64,000 nucleotides of DNA from Thermocrispum agreste DSM 44070 (GTDB lineage: Bacteria > Actinomycetota > Actinomycetes > Mycobacteriales > Pseudonocardiaceae): NCBI RefSeq assembly GCF_000427905.1, contig NZ_ATYX01000006.1, positions 186,001 to 250,000 on the forward strand, written 5' to 3'. Position numbers and translations under genes: made by a program. The notes below the pieces were generated by a model, which worked only from the letters and a program-made list of their open reading frames with translations, had not been told where the DNA came from and searched no databases. Below are positions 53,716 through 62,264 of the stretch, one piece after another (positions within the stretch are counted from its first letter, which is position 1; each line of letters begins with the position of its first letter).

Positions 53716-55058
53716 GACGATCCTCCGCCAGGGGCTGCGACTGTGGTGAGGGGGAAGGTGGCGCGGACCCGGAATCCGCCGCCCGGTCGTGGGCCCGCTT
53801 CCAGCTCGCCGTCGTGCACCGCGACGCGCTCGCGCATGCCGAGCAGGCCGAACCCTTGCCTGCCGCCGGTGGTGGTGCCGGTCCCGTCGTCGGTCACCTC
53901 GATCTCCAGTGACGTTGCCCGGTAGCGCACCCGCACGTCCACCCGGCACGGCCCGGCATGCTTGATCACGTTGGTCAGCGCCTCCTGCACCACGCGGTAG
54001 GCCGACACCGCGACACCGTCCGGGACCGGTTGTTCGTCCCCGTAGACACCATGGGTCACCTCCAAGCCCGCGTTACGGGCGGAGGCGATCAACTCCGGGA
54101 GCTCGGCCATGCCCGGGGCGGACCGGCGGGCCTCGTCCGAGGCGCCGTCCGGCGTCGTTTCGGCCGCGGCGGTGATCCTGTCGTCGTCCGGAGTGTCCGA
54201 CCGCAGCACCCACAGCAAGCCGCGCAGCTCACCGACCGCGCTGCGCGCCGTTTCCTCCACCGCGCGCAGCGCTTCGCTTGCCACCGAAGGGTCACGGTCC
54301 AGCACGCGGCGGGCGGCCGCGGCCTGCACGCCCATCACCGCCACGTGGTGCGCGACCACGTCGTGCAGGTCACGCGCGATGCGCACCCGCTCGTCGACGA
54401 CGGCACCGCGGATGTTGCGCTGCTGGGACAACCGGAGCTGCTCGGCGCGGTCGACCAGCTCGGCCTGTCTGCGCGCGGACAGCCAGGCCACATTGCCGAA
54501 GTGGTAGGCCGCGGCGAAGAACACCACGTTGAACAGGATGTTGTAGAGCAACGCGGCGATGAGCGGGTCCATCGGGCCCGCGGCGTGGTCGAACGTGTTG
54601 TCCGACGTGGTGGCCGCGACGATCATCGAGTAGCCCAGCCACACGAACATAGCGACGATCACGCCGATGCGGGACAGGCGCGCCACGGTCCGGTCCGGTG
54701 CCCACGCACCCACGGTGTAGATCGCCAGGAACAGTGCGATCGACGGCGCGATCGTCTCCGGGACCTGACGGAACTGGGCGGCGATGAACACCGCGCCCAC
54801 GACAAGGAGGACGGTCACCGGGAAGCGGGTGCGGAGCACCAACGGCAGCGACAGGGCGGTGTTCCACAGGAACTGTTCCGGCAGGCCGGGTGGTTCGCCG
54901 AGCGCCAGCATGCCCGCGCTGTTGACCAGCACGGTGGCCAGCAGCGACCCGGCAAGCACCACCAGGCCGGTGATCACGTCGCGCCGCTGCTGGCGCCGGT
55001 CGGGTGGTGGGCGGCGCCACTGCTTGCGTTGTTCCTCCGACCACTGACCAGCCTCCAT
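53712..55058 (-). CDS. Sensor histidine kinase (HisKA_3 family)
   Basis: 448 residues. Five or six N-terminal membrane helices, dimerisation domain with phosphoacceptor His in RIARDLHDVVAHHVAVMGVQ, and HATPase motifs VVQEALTNVIKHA, VTDDGTG and GFGLLGMRERV. No sensor domain outside the membrane, as in DesK/LiaS-type kinases that sense the membrane or cell-wall stress. No GAF/haem domains as in DosS. Start ATG 55058. Confidence 0.93.
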   Translation of the reverse strand: MEAGQWSEEQRKQWRRPPPDRRQQRRDVITGLVVLAGSLLATVLVNSAGMLALGEPPGLPEQFLWNTALSLPLVLRTRFPVTVLLVVGAVFIAAQFRQVPETIAPSIALFLAIYTVGAWAPDRTVARLSRIGVIVAMFVWLGYSMIVAATTSDNTFDHAAGPMDPLIAALLYNILFNVVFFAAAYHFGNVAWLSARRQAELVDRAEQLRLSQQRNIRGAVVDERVRIARDLHDVVAHHVAVMGVQAAAARRVLDRDPSVASEALRAVEETARSAVGELRGLLWVLRSDTPDDDRITAAAETTPDGASDEARRSAPGMAELPELIASARNAGLEVTHGVYGDEQPVPDGVAVSAYRVVQEALTNVIKHAGPCRVDVRVRYRATSLEIEVTDDGTGTTTGGRQGFGLLGMRERVAVHDGELEAGPRPGGGFRVRATFPLTTVAAPGGGSS

Positions 55059-55100
55059 GGCGCCCGACGTTACCCAACGCCGGAGACGGTGGCGGGGTCG

Positions 55101-55260
55101 CTGGGCTCGGTGGTGACTGGTGGCTCACGTCGGGAGGTTGGTGGGCTCGGTGGTGACTGGTGGCTCACGTCGGGAGGTTGGTGGGCTCGGTGGTGACTGG
55201 TGGCTCACGTCGGGAGGTTGGTGGGCTCAGTGGTGACCAGCGGCCCACGCCGGGAGGTCG
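55101..55260. repeat. Four tandem 40-bp repeats
   Basis: Units start at 55101, 55141, 55181 and 55221. Units 1-3 are virtually identical (GTGGGCTCGGTGGTGACTGG plus TGGCTCACGTCGGGAGGTTG; unit 1 begins CT). Unit 4 differs at about seven positions. They are intergenic, upstream of the kinase gene. Confidence 0.95.
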
Positions 55261-55274
55261 GCGTGGGCCGCTGG
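55237..55274 (-). terminator. Hairpin formed by the last repeat unit
   Basis: 15-bp stem CCAGCGGCCCACGCC/GGCGTGGGCCGCTGG with an 8-nt loop. The changes that distinguish repeat 4 from units 1-3 create the left arm. It is ~70 bp after the stop of the secreted protein gene (minus strand). Confidence 0.75.
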
Positions 55275-55345
55275 GGTGGTGCTTGTTCGGTTGCCGCGAG
55301 CGGATGCGTCAGCCGCCGGACGACGTCATCACCGGAGGCCGGTGA

Positions 55346-55873
55346 TCAGCATCCGCCGCAGTTGTAGTAGGTGATGTCCCAGTGGTTGCCTTCCTTGTAG
55401 TAGATGTTGCCGGAGGCGGACCGCCACTTGTTGCCGCCGATCGACGTGAACGAGCGCTGGATGTAGTTGTTCAGACACGTGCTCAGGCTGGTGTCGAGCT
55501 TGTAACCGTTCCAGTGGCTGTAGGTGCCGCTGGCGTGCCCGGTCTCGGTGCCTCCGGTGATGTTGATCGCGCACCCGCTGGCCCGTTTGAGCGTCTGGAT
55601 CCCTTGGATCGTGGTCAGGTTGACCTGCTCGAACGACGTGCAGTTCGGCTTGTTGCGGTCGCTGCAGTTGCCGCTGGACGACCACGTGATGCCCGCCGCG
55701 CGCAGCATCTTGGTGGCCTCGGCGTGGCTGAGCTTGGTCACCTGGGCGGTCGGCTGGCCCGCGCCGCTGGATGCCGTATCCGCTTCGGTCGCGTGCGCGA
55801 CGGCACCGGTGAACGCCACCGTGCTCGCGGCGGCGGCACCCACGACGAACGCGCGCAGAAGATGTGTCCGCAT
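55346..55873 (-). CDS. Secreted Cys-containing protein, possible LAS-type zinc peptidase
   Basis: 175 residues. Signal peptide (MRTHLLRAFVVGAAAASTVAF, cleavage near AHA-TEA). Mature part: AEATKMLRAAGITWSSSGNC, then TGGTETGHASGTYSHWNGYKLD and finally YYKEGNHWDITYYNCGGC. His/Asp in HASGTYSHWNGYKLD and His in EGNHWD resemble the zinc ligands (HxxGxxxD ... ExxH) of D-Ala-D-Ala/lysostaphin/hedgehog (LAS) peptidases. That is an inference from spacing. Five to six Cys suggest disulfides. Good RBS GGAGAG. Confidence 0.75.
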   Translation of the reverse strand: MRTHLLRAFVVGAAAASTVAFTGAVAHATEADTASSGAGQPTAQVTKLSHAEATKMLRAAGITWSSSGNCSDRNKPNCTSFEQVNLTTIQGIQTLKRASGCAINITGGTETGHASGTYSHWNGYKLDTSLSTCLNNYIQRSFTSIGGNKWRSASGNIYYKEGNHWDITYYNCGGC

Positions 55874-56357
55874 GTGATCTCTCCGTCCCTCGCTACGGCG
55901 GGATGAGCGGCGTTCGCCGAGTCACCACCACCGTCTGCAATCACCATGAACGATCCGGATCACGTCCTTTTCGATGCCGGGCACGGTGAATTGCCTGGAG
56001 TGTGGTCGGCTCGAAAAGAACGCGCTCCACTGGGCAGAATAGAATCGCGCACGGTATGTCCCTAGGTCCGTTCGGGGGCATCCCGGAACGGATTTTCCAC
56101 AGTTAGCGGCGTTCACTTCTTACCAGTATTTTCAGCGGCCCTAGCGCTGGCTTGCCGCCGCTGACCAGCACGCCTGCGGGAGCAAACAGTCATCCTGGGC
56201 GCATCTGGGCAAATTTCCAGCCGTCCGATCCGGGTTTGTCCGTGAATTCGCGGGACATCCGACGAAAGTCGGTACTCAAGACATGAAGAACTTTCTATCT
56301 TCGCGTTCCGGCGTGCTCGCCGACACGTCGGAACCCCCTGCTACGAAAGGCGATTCC
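55874..56357. other. AT-richer divergent promoter region
   Basis: About 480 bp between two divergent genes for secreted proteins, visibly lower in GC than the surroundings. No gene is convincing. An in-frame ATG at 56283 could extend the metalloprotease by 25 residues but has no ribosome-binding site and would spoil the signal peptide. Confidence 0.5.
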
Positions 56358-56951
56358 ATGTCGAGGAAATTCACCTGGATCACCGGTTTGGCGGGCGCAG
56401 CGGCCGCGCTGGCGTTCGCCGCCGCGCCGGTGTCCGGTACCGATGCCGCTGCCGCCGTGGCCGACGCCCCGCCCGGCGCGCACCAAGCGCATCCCATCAC
56501 CGCGGAGGAGTTCGAGCAGCTGGCCGAGGCCGCGCAGCAGCCCGGCGCCACGACGGTGGCCGGCTGGCCGGTGCCCGAACCGCGCAGCTACCACATCACT
56601 TCGTCGTGCGCGCCGTATGCATCGGCCATCCGGCAGGGTGCGGCGGCCTGGGAAGGCCTGACCGAGGGCGGAGGCACCCCGGTGGAGTGCCGCAACAACT
56701 ACATCACCGACTGCGGGGGCGGCAGCAACGTCGTCGGTTGCAACTGGGGCATGGGCGAGCGCATCGCGCTCTATCCCGGCGGTGTGAACGACGTCGCGCT
56801 GCTGGCTGCGCACGAATTCGGTCACGACTGGTACGGCCACTCGAACTACCAGTGCGCGGGCTGGGGCAGCCCGGCGGAAGTGATGGCGCCCACCATCTGC
56901 AACTACTGGGCGGGCACCGGGCAACGACTGGACTCCGATCAGGCCGGCTGA
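56358..56951 (+). CDS. Secreted zinc metalloprotease, snapalysin-like
   Basis: 197 residues. Signal peptide (MSRKFTWITGLAGAAAALAF). The propeptide-like segment PITAEEFEQLAEAAQQPG precedes the catalytic domain with LLAAHEFGHDWYGHSNYQCA. HEFGH gives two zinc ligands and the catalytic Glu. The canonical metzincin HExxHxxGxxD/H is shifted by one residue here (G at 9, H at 10). EVMAPTICNYW resembles the Met-turn and Cys of snapalysins. ATG 56358 follows AAAGG. Probably secreted to degrade extracellular protein. Confidence 0.8.
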   Translation: MSRKFTWITGLAGAAAALAFAAAPVSGTDAAAAVADAPPGAHQAHPITAEEFEQLAEAAQQPGATTVAGWPVPEPRSYHITSSCAPYASAIRQGAAAWEGLTEGGGTPVECRNNYITDCGGGSNVVGCNWGMGERIALYPGGVNDVALLAAHEFGHDWYGHSNYQCAGWGSPAEVMAPTICNYWAGTGQRLDSDQAG

Positions 56952-56965
56952 GGTGGCGCGGCAGT

Positions 56966-57006
56966 GGTGCGGCGCCCCGGGTCCCGGTGATCGGGGGCGC
57001 CGCACC
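56966..57006. terminator. Bidirectional hairpin between convergent genes
   Basis: 13-bp perfect stem GGTGCGGCGCCCC/GGGGCGCCGCACC with a 15-nt loop, between the metalloprotease and Fgd stops. Confidence 0.8.
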
Positions 57007-57018
57007 CGGGCCCGGCTG

Positions 57019-58020
57019 TCACGACTGCCGCAGCAGCGGCACGATGTCCTCGGTCAGCTGGCTGAGGAACCGCTCCTGGTCGTGGCCCGGACCGTGGAAG
57101 ACCAGGTGGTTGAAGCCGGCGTCGAGATACGGCTTGAGCTGCGCCATCGCCTCGTCCGGGTGGGAGGCGACGATCCACCGGCGGGCCACCTGCTCGATCG
57201 GGAGCTCGTCGGCCAGCCGCTCCATCTCCTCCGCCGAGGCCACGCTGTGCTTCTGCTCCGGTGTCAGCGACAACGGGGCCCAGAAGCGGGTGTTCTCCAG
57301 GGCGCGCTCCGGGTCACGGTCGTAGGAGAGCTTGATCTCGATCATCCGGTCGATGTCCGCCGGGTCGCGCTCCGCGGCGGCAGCGCCGTCGGCGACCGCG
57401 GGCAGCAGCTTCTCGGTGTACAGCTCCATGCCCTTGCCCGACGTGCAGATGAAGCCGTCACCGGCCCGCCCGGCGTACTTGGCCACCACCGGGCCGCCCG
57501 CGGCGACGTAGATCGGCACCGGCTGCTCCGGCCGGTCGTAGATCTTGGCGTCGACCAGCTTGTAGTACTCGCCGTCGAAGGTGACGTCGTCGCTGGTCCA
57601 CAGCGCCCGAATGAGCCGCACGGCCTCCCGCAGCCGGGCGAACCGCTCCTTGAACTCCGGCCACGTGCGGCCGGACACGGCGATCTCGTTGAGCGCTTCG
57701 CCCGTGCCGACCCCGAGGATCACCCGGCCCTCGGACAGCAGCGACAGCGTGGCGAAGGCCTGGGCGACGACCGCGGGGTTGTAGCGGAAGGTCGGGGTCA
57801 GCACGCTGGTGCCGATGGTGATCCGGCTGGTGCGCTCGGCCACCGCGCCGAGCCACACCAGCGCGAACGGGGCGTGCCCGCCGTTGTTCCGCCACGGCAG
57901 GAAGTGATCGGAGATCATCACCGTGTCCAGCCCGAGCTCCTCGGCCCGGACCGCGTATTCCACCAGCTCACGGGGCGCGAACTGCTCCGCGGACGCCTTG
58001 TATCCCACCTTGATCGTCAC
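57019..58020 (-). CDS. fgd: F420-dependent glucose-6-phosphate dehydrogenase
   Basis: A 333-residue luciferase-like TIM-barrel protein, closely similar along its whole length to M. tuberculosis Fgd1 as recalled: [103 protein letters not shown]. It oxidises glucose-6-phosphate to phosphogluconolactone while reducing F420 to F420H2, the electron source for Ddn-type reductases. Start ATG 58020 with AAGGAG. It implies the organism makes F420. Confidence 0.95.
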   Translation of the reverse strand: MTIKVGYKASAEQFAPRELVEYAVRAEELGLDTVMISDHFLPWRNNGGHAPFALVWLGAVAERTSRITIGTSVLTPTFRYNPAVVAQAFATLSLLSEGRVILGVGTGEALNEIAVSGRTWPEFKERFARLREAVRLIRALWTSDDVTFDGEYYKLVDAKIYDRPEQPVPIYVAAGGPVVAKYAGRAGDGFICTSGKGMELYTEKLLPAVADGAAAAERDPADIDRMIEIKLSYDRDPERALENTRFWAPLSLTPEQKHSVASAEEMERLADELPIEQVARRWIVASHPDEAMAQLKPYLDAGFNHLVFHGPGHDQERFLSQLTEDIVPLLRQS

Positions 58021-58113
58021 CGGCGCTCCTTCCCTCGGTCACCGTGGCCGGATCGAGCACCCGCCCGGAAGCCGGCACGCCCCTACAGTAGTCACCATCG
58101 GGCGCGACGGTGA

Positions 58114-59223
58114 TCAAGCGCCTGCCGGCGCCCCGGCCAGCTGATGCAGCCGTTCGAGCGCATCGAAGACCACGGTCCTGCGATGCCAGTCCAGCCAGTG
58201 CCCGGTTTCGCCCGCCAACCCGTCCACCATGCGGACGACGTCGTCGTCGAGATCGGCGGTGTCGGCATGATGCGTCGACACCACACCGAGAGACCGTCCG
58301 GACGACGCGCACAACGGCGTGCTGCAGATGCGGCGGACGCCGTGGGCCAGCAGGGCATGCTGGACGACGGGACTGATCTCGGTTCCGGTCGACAAGTCCG
58401 CATCGACCCTGACCCGGGCCCGATGGGCGCGTGCGCACGGCGTGGGATCGGTCAGTGCGATCCAGGCGAAGTCGCGGACCGGTGTTTCCGGCATGCCGTG
58501 CTGGCATTCCAGCGCCAGGCCGTCGTCCAGCGGAGCGATGCTTTGCGCACTGCCGCCTGCCGCGTCGGTAGCACGTATCACCACAGCCAGCAGCGAGCGC
58601 AGCACGCTCCGGACGGTGTGGGCCGCTTGCGGGCCCGCGGGGAAGCTCAGCGGCGGCTGCGGGGTCTTGCGGCGGCCGGGAAACCACGTCGGCCCGGTCG
58701 GCGCGGGTGCCCGGAGCACCGCGGCGGCCAGGATGCGCACCGGCACGTTGTGCTGTTGCGAGGCCCGGGCGAGTGCCGTGAAAGCCGATTCGGGCCCGGG
58801 CAGGTCGTAGCGGTGCCGCACGACGTCGATGGCCTCGGCGACGAGCGCTCGGTTCCGCAGCGCGCGGAGGTCGAGCTCGGTGGTGGGCCGGTCGGTGGTC
58901 GCGGACGGCGGCTCGAGGCCTTCGGTGGCCAGCATGGCGCGCGCTTCGGCCACCGTGGCCACGGTGGGGACCGGGCTGGTCAGCGGTCGCCCGCCGGTGA
59001 TCACCACACAGTCGCCCTCCGCCGCCGGGAGGACGGGTGCGGTGCGCTCCGGTCGCTCGGCGTGGGAGACGTCGACGAGCAGATGCCGTCCGGGCCGGCC
59101 GTAATCGGACAGGACCTGCCGGATCACCGCGGCGGACGCGGCACCGAGATCGCCGACGAACGTGATCAGGAGGATGGTGGGGGAAAGCTCCGTGATGCGA
59201 ACACGGAGGCCTGCTGACGGCAT
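58114..59223 (-). CDS. Possible ANTAR- and GAF-domain regulator
   Basis: 369 residues. An N-terminal STAS/receiver-like alpha-beta region (TELSPTILLITFVGDLGAAS ... GRHLLVDVSHA, 1-100) is followed by a helical ANTAR-like segment (LRALRNRALVAEAIDVVRHR ... AFTALARASQQHNVPVRILA, ~120-170) and a GAF domain (~205-350: SVLRSLLAVVIRATDAAG ... RRICSTPLCASSGRSLGVVS). ANTAR domains bind RNA hairpins as antiterminators, but here the domain is internal rather than C-terminal, unlike typical GAF-ANTAR proteins. Start ATG 59223 with AAGGAG. Confidence 0.75.
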   Translation of the reverse strand: MPSAGLRVRITELSPTILLITFVGDLGAASAAVIRQVLSDYGRPGRHLLVDVSHAERPERTAPVLPAAEGDCVVITGGRPLTSPVPTVATVAEARAMLATEGLEPPSATTDRPTTELDLRALRNRALVAEAIDVVRHRYDLPGPESAFTALARASQQHNVPVRILAAAVLRAPAPTGPTWFPGRRKTPQPPLSFPAGPQAAHTVRSVLRSLLAVVIRATDAAGGSAQSIAPLDDGLALECQHGMPETPVRDFAWIALTDPTPCARAHRARVRVDADLSTGTEISPVVQHALLAHGVRRICSTPLCASSGRSLGVVSTHHADTADLDDDVVRMVDGLAGETGHWLDWHRRTVVFDALERLHQLAGAPAGA

Positions 59224-59349
59224 ACGTGGAACTCCTTGCCGTGGCGGACGAAGGAAGCACCACGTTGCTGGACACCTCCCCCCACCGTACGGCACGTCGG
59301 CGCGGGCCGGCCCGATGTGGTCGATCGCACCCGTTCCACCGGTAAGTAT

Positions 59350-59362
59350 TTAGCCGCGCTAA
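59350..59362 (+). promoter_or_regulatory. Palindromic operator TTAGC-CGC-GCTAA
   Basis: Perfect 13-bp palindrome about 57 bp before the MFS gene start, next to CGGTAAGTATTT. A near copy lies before the second MFS gene (62018-62030). Confidence 0.55.
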
Positions 59363-59418
59363 GCGATGGACCTGGTGTCAGCGGAGTGCCATCTGGAGAA
59401 CCCGGAGGATCTTGATCT

Positions 59419-60780
59419 TTGTCGCTCACCAGCTCCGACCGAGTCAGTGCCCGTACCTGGTTGATCTGGTCCGCCGCCGTCATGGTGTACGTGCTGGCGG
59501 TGTTTCATCGCACGACGTTCGGCGTCGCCGGTCTGGAAGCCGCGGAACGCTTCGGGGTGGGAGCGGCCGCGCTGAGCACGTTCACCGTGCTGCAGATCGC
59601 CGTCTACGCCGCGATGCAGATCCCCACCGGGGTGCTGGTCGACCGGTTCGGTCCGCGGGCCGTCCTCACCGCCGCGCTGATCTTCCTCGGCAGCGGCCAG
59701 ATGCTGATCGCGGTCGCCGACCAGTACTGGCAGGGACTGCTCGCCCGCGGCGTGCTCGGCGTCGGTGACTCCCTCACCTTCATCGCGGTGCTGCGCATCG
59801 CGGCCAGCCACTTCCCGGCCCGCCGGTACACGCTGGTGGCCGCACTGACCGGAGCCCTCGGCTTCGTCGGCAACCTGGCGGCGACGATGCCGTTGACCCT
59901 GGCGCTGGCCGGATTCGGCTGGCTGCCCACGTTCCTGACGGTCGGACTGGCCACGGTCTCGTACGTGCTGGTCGTGCAGTTCGCCGTGCGGGAAGCGCCG
60001 CACGAAGCGGCCGGTCGGCCGAAGCAGGTGGCCGTCCGGCAGCTGGGCCGTCAGGTCACCGAGGCGTGGCGGGTGCCCGGCACCCGGCTGGGCTTCTGGG
60101 TGCACTTCACCACGTCGTTCAGCCCGAGCGTGCTGAGCCTGATGTGGGGCATGCCCTACCTGGTGCGCAGTCAGGGCTACACCGAGACGCAGGCCAGCGG
60201 GCTGCTCATGGTGCTGGTGTTCGGCTCGATGCTCGGCGGTCCGGCGGTGGGCGCCTACATCGGCAGGCGCCCGGAGATGCGGATGCCGCTGGTGATCACC
60301 TACCTGGCAGGCTCCGCGGTGTGGTGGGGGTTGCTGCTCGGCTGGCCCGGCAGGCTTCCGCTGCTGGTGCTGGTGCCCGCGCTGGTGTGGGTGTCGCTCG
60401 GCGGGCCCGCGTCGATGATCGCCTTCGCCCTGGCCAGGGACTACAACCCGCTGTCCAGGGTGGGCACGGCCACCGGCGTGGTCAACGTCGGCGGCTTCAC
60501 CGCGATCGCCGTGTCGATGTGGCTGGTCGGCGTGCTGCTCGAACTCACCGGGGACAGCTTCCGCATCGCCCTGCTCGGCGTCGTGGCGCTGTTGGTGCTC
60601 GGCAGCTGGCGGGTGGCCGTCTGGTGGCGCCGGGCTCGCGCCGCGGTGTTCCAGGCGCAGGCTCGTGGCGAGGACGTCCCGGTCCAGCTGCGCAGGCGGG
60701 CATGGGACGTGCAGATCCCCGAGCCCAGGGAGCCGATGCGGGACGGTGAACGCCGGTTGGCCCGTGCGGACGCCCGTTAG
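59419..60780 (+). CDS. MFS transporter
   Basis: 453 residues, 12 helices. Motif VLVDRFGPRAVLTAAL after helix 2 is the MFS loop 2-3 motif. RGVLGVGDSLTFIAVLRIAA and a second-half ASMIAFALARDYNPLSRVGT are typical of the NNP/anion-cation-like subgroup. Substrate unknown. TTG start (SLTSSDRVSARTW...) with GGAGG about 11 nt upstream. Convergent with the next MFS gene: stops overlap by 4 bp. Confidence 0.88.
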   Translation: MSLTSSDRVSARTWLIWSAAVMVYVLAVFHRTTFGVAGLEAAERFGVGAAALSTFTVLQIAVYAAMQIPTGVLVDRFGPRAVLTAALIFLGSGQMLIAVADQYWQGLLARGVLGVGDSLTFIAVLRIAASHFPARRYTLVAALTGALGFVGNLAATMPLTLALAGFGWLPTFLTVGLATVSYVLVVQFAVREAPHEAAGRPKQVAVRQLGRQVTEAWRVPGTRLGFWVHFTTSFSPSVLSLMWGMPYLVRSQGYTETQASGLLMVLVFGSMLGGPAVGAYIGRRPEMRMPLVITYLAGSAVWWGLLLGWPGRLPLLVLVPALVWVSLGGPASMIAFALARDYNPLSRVGTATGVVNVGGFTAIAVSMWLVGVLLELTGDSFRIALLGVVALLVLGSWRVAVWWRRARAAVFQAQARGEDVPVQLRRRAWDVQIPEPREPMRDGERRLARADAR

Positions 60781-61973
60781 TCGGTAGCGGCCAGCGCGGT
60801 CCGCGGGGTGCGCATGCGGACCAAGCCGATGCCGAGCACGCCGGCGGCCAGCACGCACAGCACGATCGCCACCACGAACGGGGCGTGCGCGGCGCCGAAC
60901 CACTCGGCGATCGGTCCGACGAAAGTGGCGGCCAGTGCGCCGCCCGCCCAGCGCAGCACGTTGTAACCGGCGCTGGCCACCGGCCGCGGCGCGTCGCTGA
61001 CGCTCATGGCGGCCCCGGTCAGCAGGGTGTTCAGCAGCCCGGAGATCAGCCCGCTGACGATCACCCCCACGGCCACCAGCGTCTTGTCGCCGAGCGCCAG
61101 CACGACCATGAGGACGGCGTAGCCGCAGATGGACAGCACGGTGGCGAGCTCGTCGCCGATGCGTGCGGCCAGCCGGGGCGCCAGCACCACACCGGCCACC
61201 GCCACGCTCACGCCCCAGCCGAAGAACACCAGGCCGACCTCGATGGCGTCCCACTGCAGCACGAAGGGCGACCAGGCGAGCACGGTGAAGAAGGCGGCCG
61301 TGTAGAGGGCGGAGGCCACCGAGGTGCGCAGCAATGCCCGATGGCGCAGGGCGCGCAGCGGATCGAGCAACCGGATGTGCTGTCGTGGCAGGCCGGCGTC
61401 GGACTGCAGCAGGAAGATGCTGAGCACCAGCGCCACGGCCATCAGCACGGACGTGCCGAGGAACGGGCCGCGCCACGACAGGTGGCCGAGCGCGGCACCC
61501 AGCAGCGGGCCCACCGACAACCCCAGGCCGAGCGCGGCCTCGTACAGCAGGATGGCGCCGCGCTGGCCGCCGGAGGCTGCGCCGACGATCACCGACAGCG
61601 CGGTCGCGATGAACAGCGCGTTGCCCAGGCCCCAGCCGGCGCGCAGCGCGATGAGTTGCTGGATCGACCCGGCCGCCGCGCACAGTGCGGTGGTGATCAC
61701 GATCAGGGTCAGGCCGATCACCACGGTGCGCTTGGCGCCGAAGCGCGCGGTGGCGATGCCGGTGAGCAGCATGGCCACCACCTGGACGCCGAGATAGGCG
61801 GAGAACAGGGCGGTGACCTCGGAGGGCGTGGCGTGCAGCCCTTCGGCGATGGACAGCAGGATCGGGTCGACCAGTCCGATGCCCATGAACGCGATCACCG
61901 CGGCGAACGCGGTGATCCACACCTGCTTGGGTTGTCCGCGTACCGCGTCGAGCAGGCGTGGCTCAGCACTCAT
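60777..61973 (-). CDS. DHA1-type MFS drug-efflux-like transporter
   Basis: 398 residues, 12 helices. MGIGLVDPILLSIAEGLHAT in helix 1, GIATARFGAKRTVVIGLTLI (motif A) and ALGLGLSVGPLLGAALGHLS (motif C, GxxxGPxxGG-like) indicate a proton-driven drug/H+ antiporter of DHA1 type. Start ATG 61973. It has the same operator palindrome as the convergent MFS gene. Confidence 0.9.
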   Translation of the reverse strand: MSAEPRLLDAVRGQPKQVWITAFAAVIAFMGIGLVDPILLSIAEGLHATPSEVTALFSAYLGVQVVAMLLTGIATARFGAKRTVVIGLTLIVITTALCAAAGSIQQLIALRAGWGLGNALFIATALSVIVGAASGGQRGAILLYEAALGLGLSVGPLLGAALGHLSWRGPFLGTSVLMAVALVLSIFLLQSDAGLPRQHIRLLDPLRALRHRALLRTSVASALYTAAFFTVLAWSPFVLQWDAIEVGLVFFGWGVSVAVAGVVLAPRLAARIGDELATVLSICGYAVLMVVLALGDKTLVAVGVIVSGLISGLLNTLLTGAAMSVSDAPRPVASAGYNVLRWAGGALAATFVGPIAEWFGAAHAPFVVAIVLCVLAAGVLGIGLVRMRTPRTALAATD

Positions 61974-62017
61974 GTGGTGGTCCTCCGCAAAACTTTCCCA
62001 GTGCGCAAAGAAATTAC

Positions 62018-62030
62018 TTACCGATGCTAA
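62018..62030 (-). promoter_or_regulatory. Palindromic operator, near copy (TTAGC-ATC-GGTAA)
   Basis: Read on the minus strand, TTAGCATCGGTAA followed by AGTAATTT, ~45 bp before the DHA1 gene start. One mismatch from a perfect palindrome; shares TTAGC-N3-GsTAA and CGGTAAGTA with the site at 59350. Confidence 0.5.
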
Positions 62031-62188
62031 CAATCGATGCGCCTGCGGAGGCGGCCACGCGAGGTGTGGGATTGGCCACGGGCGCCGCGACCGCCGGCAC
62101 GCACGCCACGGGGCCGAGGCTCAGTCATCGGGCATGACGGCGGCCACTTCGCTTGCCGAAAGCAGCGATCGCGGTCGTCACAATGGAA

Positions 62189-62214
62189 ACCGCGATCGCC
62201 GAAGCGATCGCGGT
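62189..62214. terminator. Hairpin with CGAA tetraloop
   Basis: 11-bp perfect stem ACCGCGATCGC/GCGATCGCGGT. It lies ~50 bp after the iolD stop. Confidence 0.7.
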
Positions 62215-62222
62215 GTGGGGGC

Positions 62223-62261
62223 GCCGTGGCCGCGGCGCCGGGTAGGCCCCGCGGCCACGGC
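62223..62261 (-). terminator. GC-rich hairpin right after iolD
   Basis: 13-bp perfect stem GCCGTGGCCGCGG/CCGCGGCCACGGC with a 13-nt loop, 3 bp after the iolD stop. With the hairpin at 62189 it forms a double terminator. Confidence 0.75.
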
Positions 62262-62264
62262 CGA

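Noticed and set aside
53038-55058. Two-component pair as the missing DosR/DosS
   Set aside because: The kinase has membrane helices and no GAF/haem domains, and the pair is linked to an ABC exporter. More likely an exporter regulator.
55101-55260. CRISPR-like array
   Set aside because: The 40-bp units abut directly with no variable spacers, and there are no cas genes. It is a plain tandem repeat.
59359-61920. 853-residue minus-strand frame across both MFS genes
   Set aside because: Its codons are a shifted or antisense reading of the two MFS transporters.
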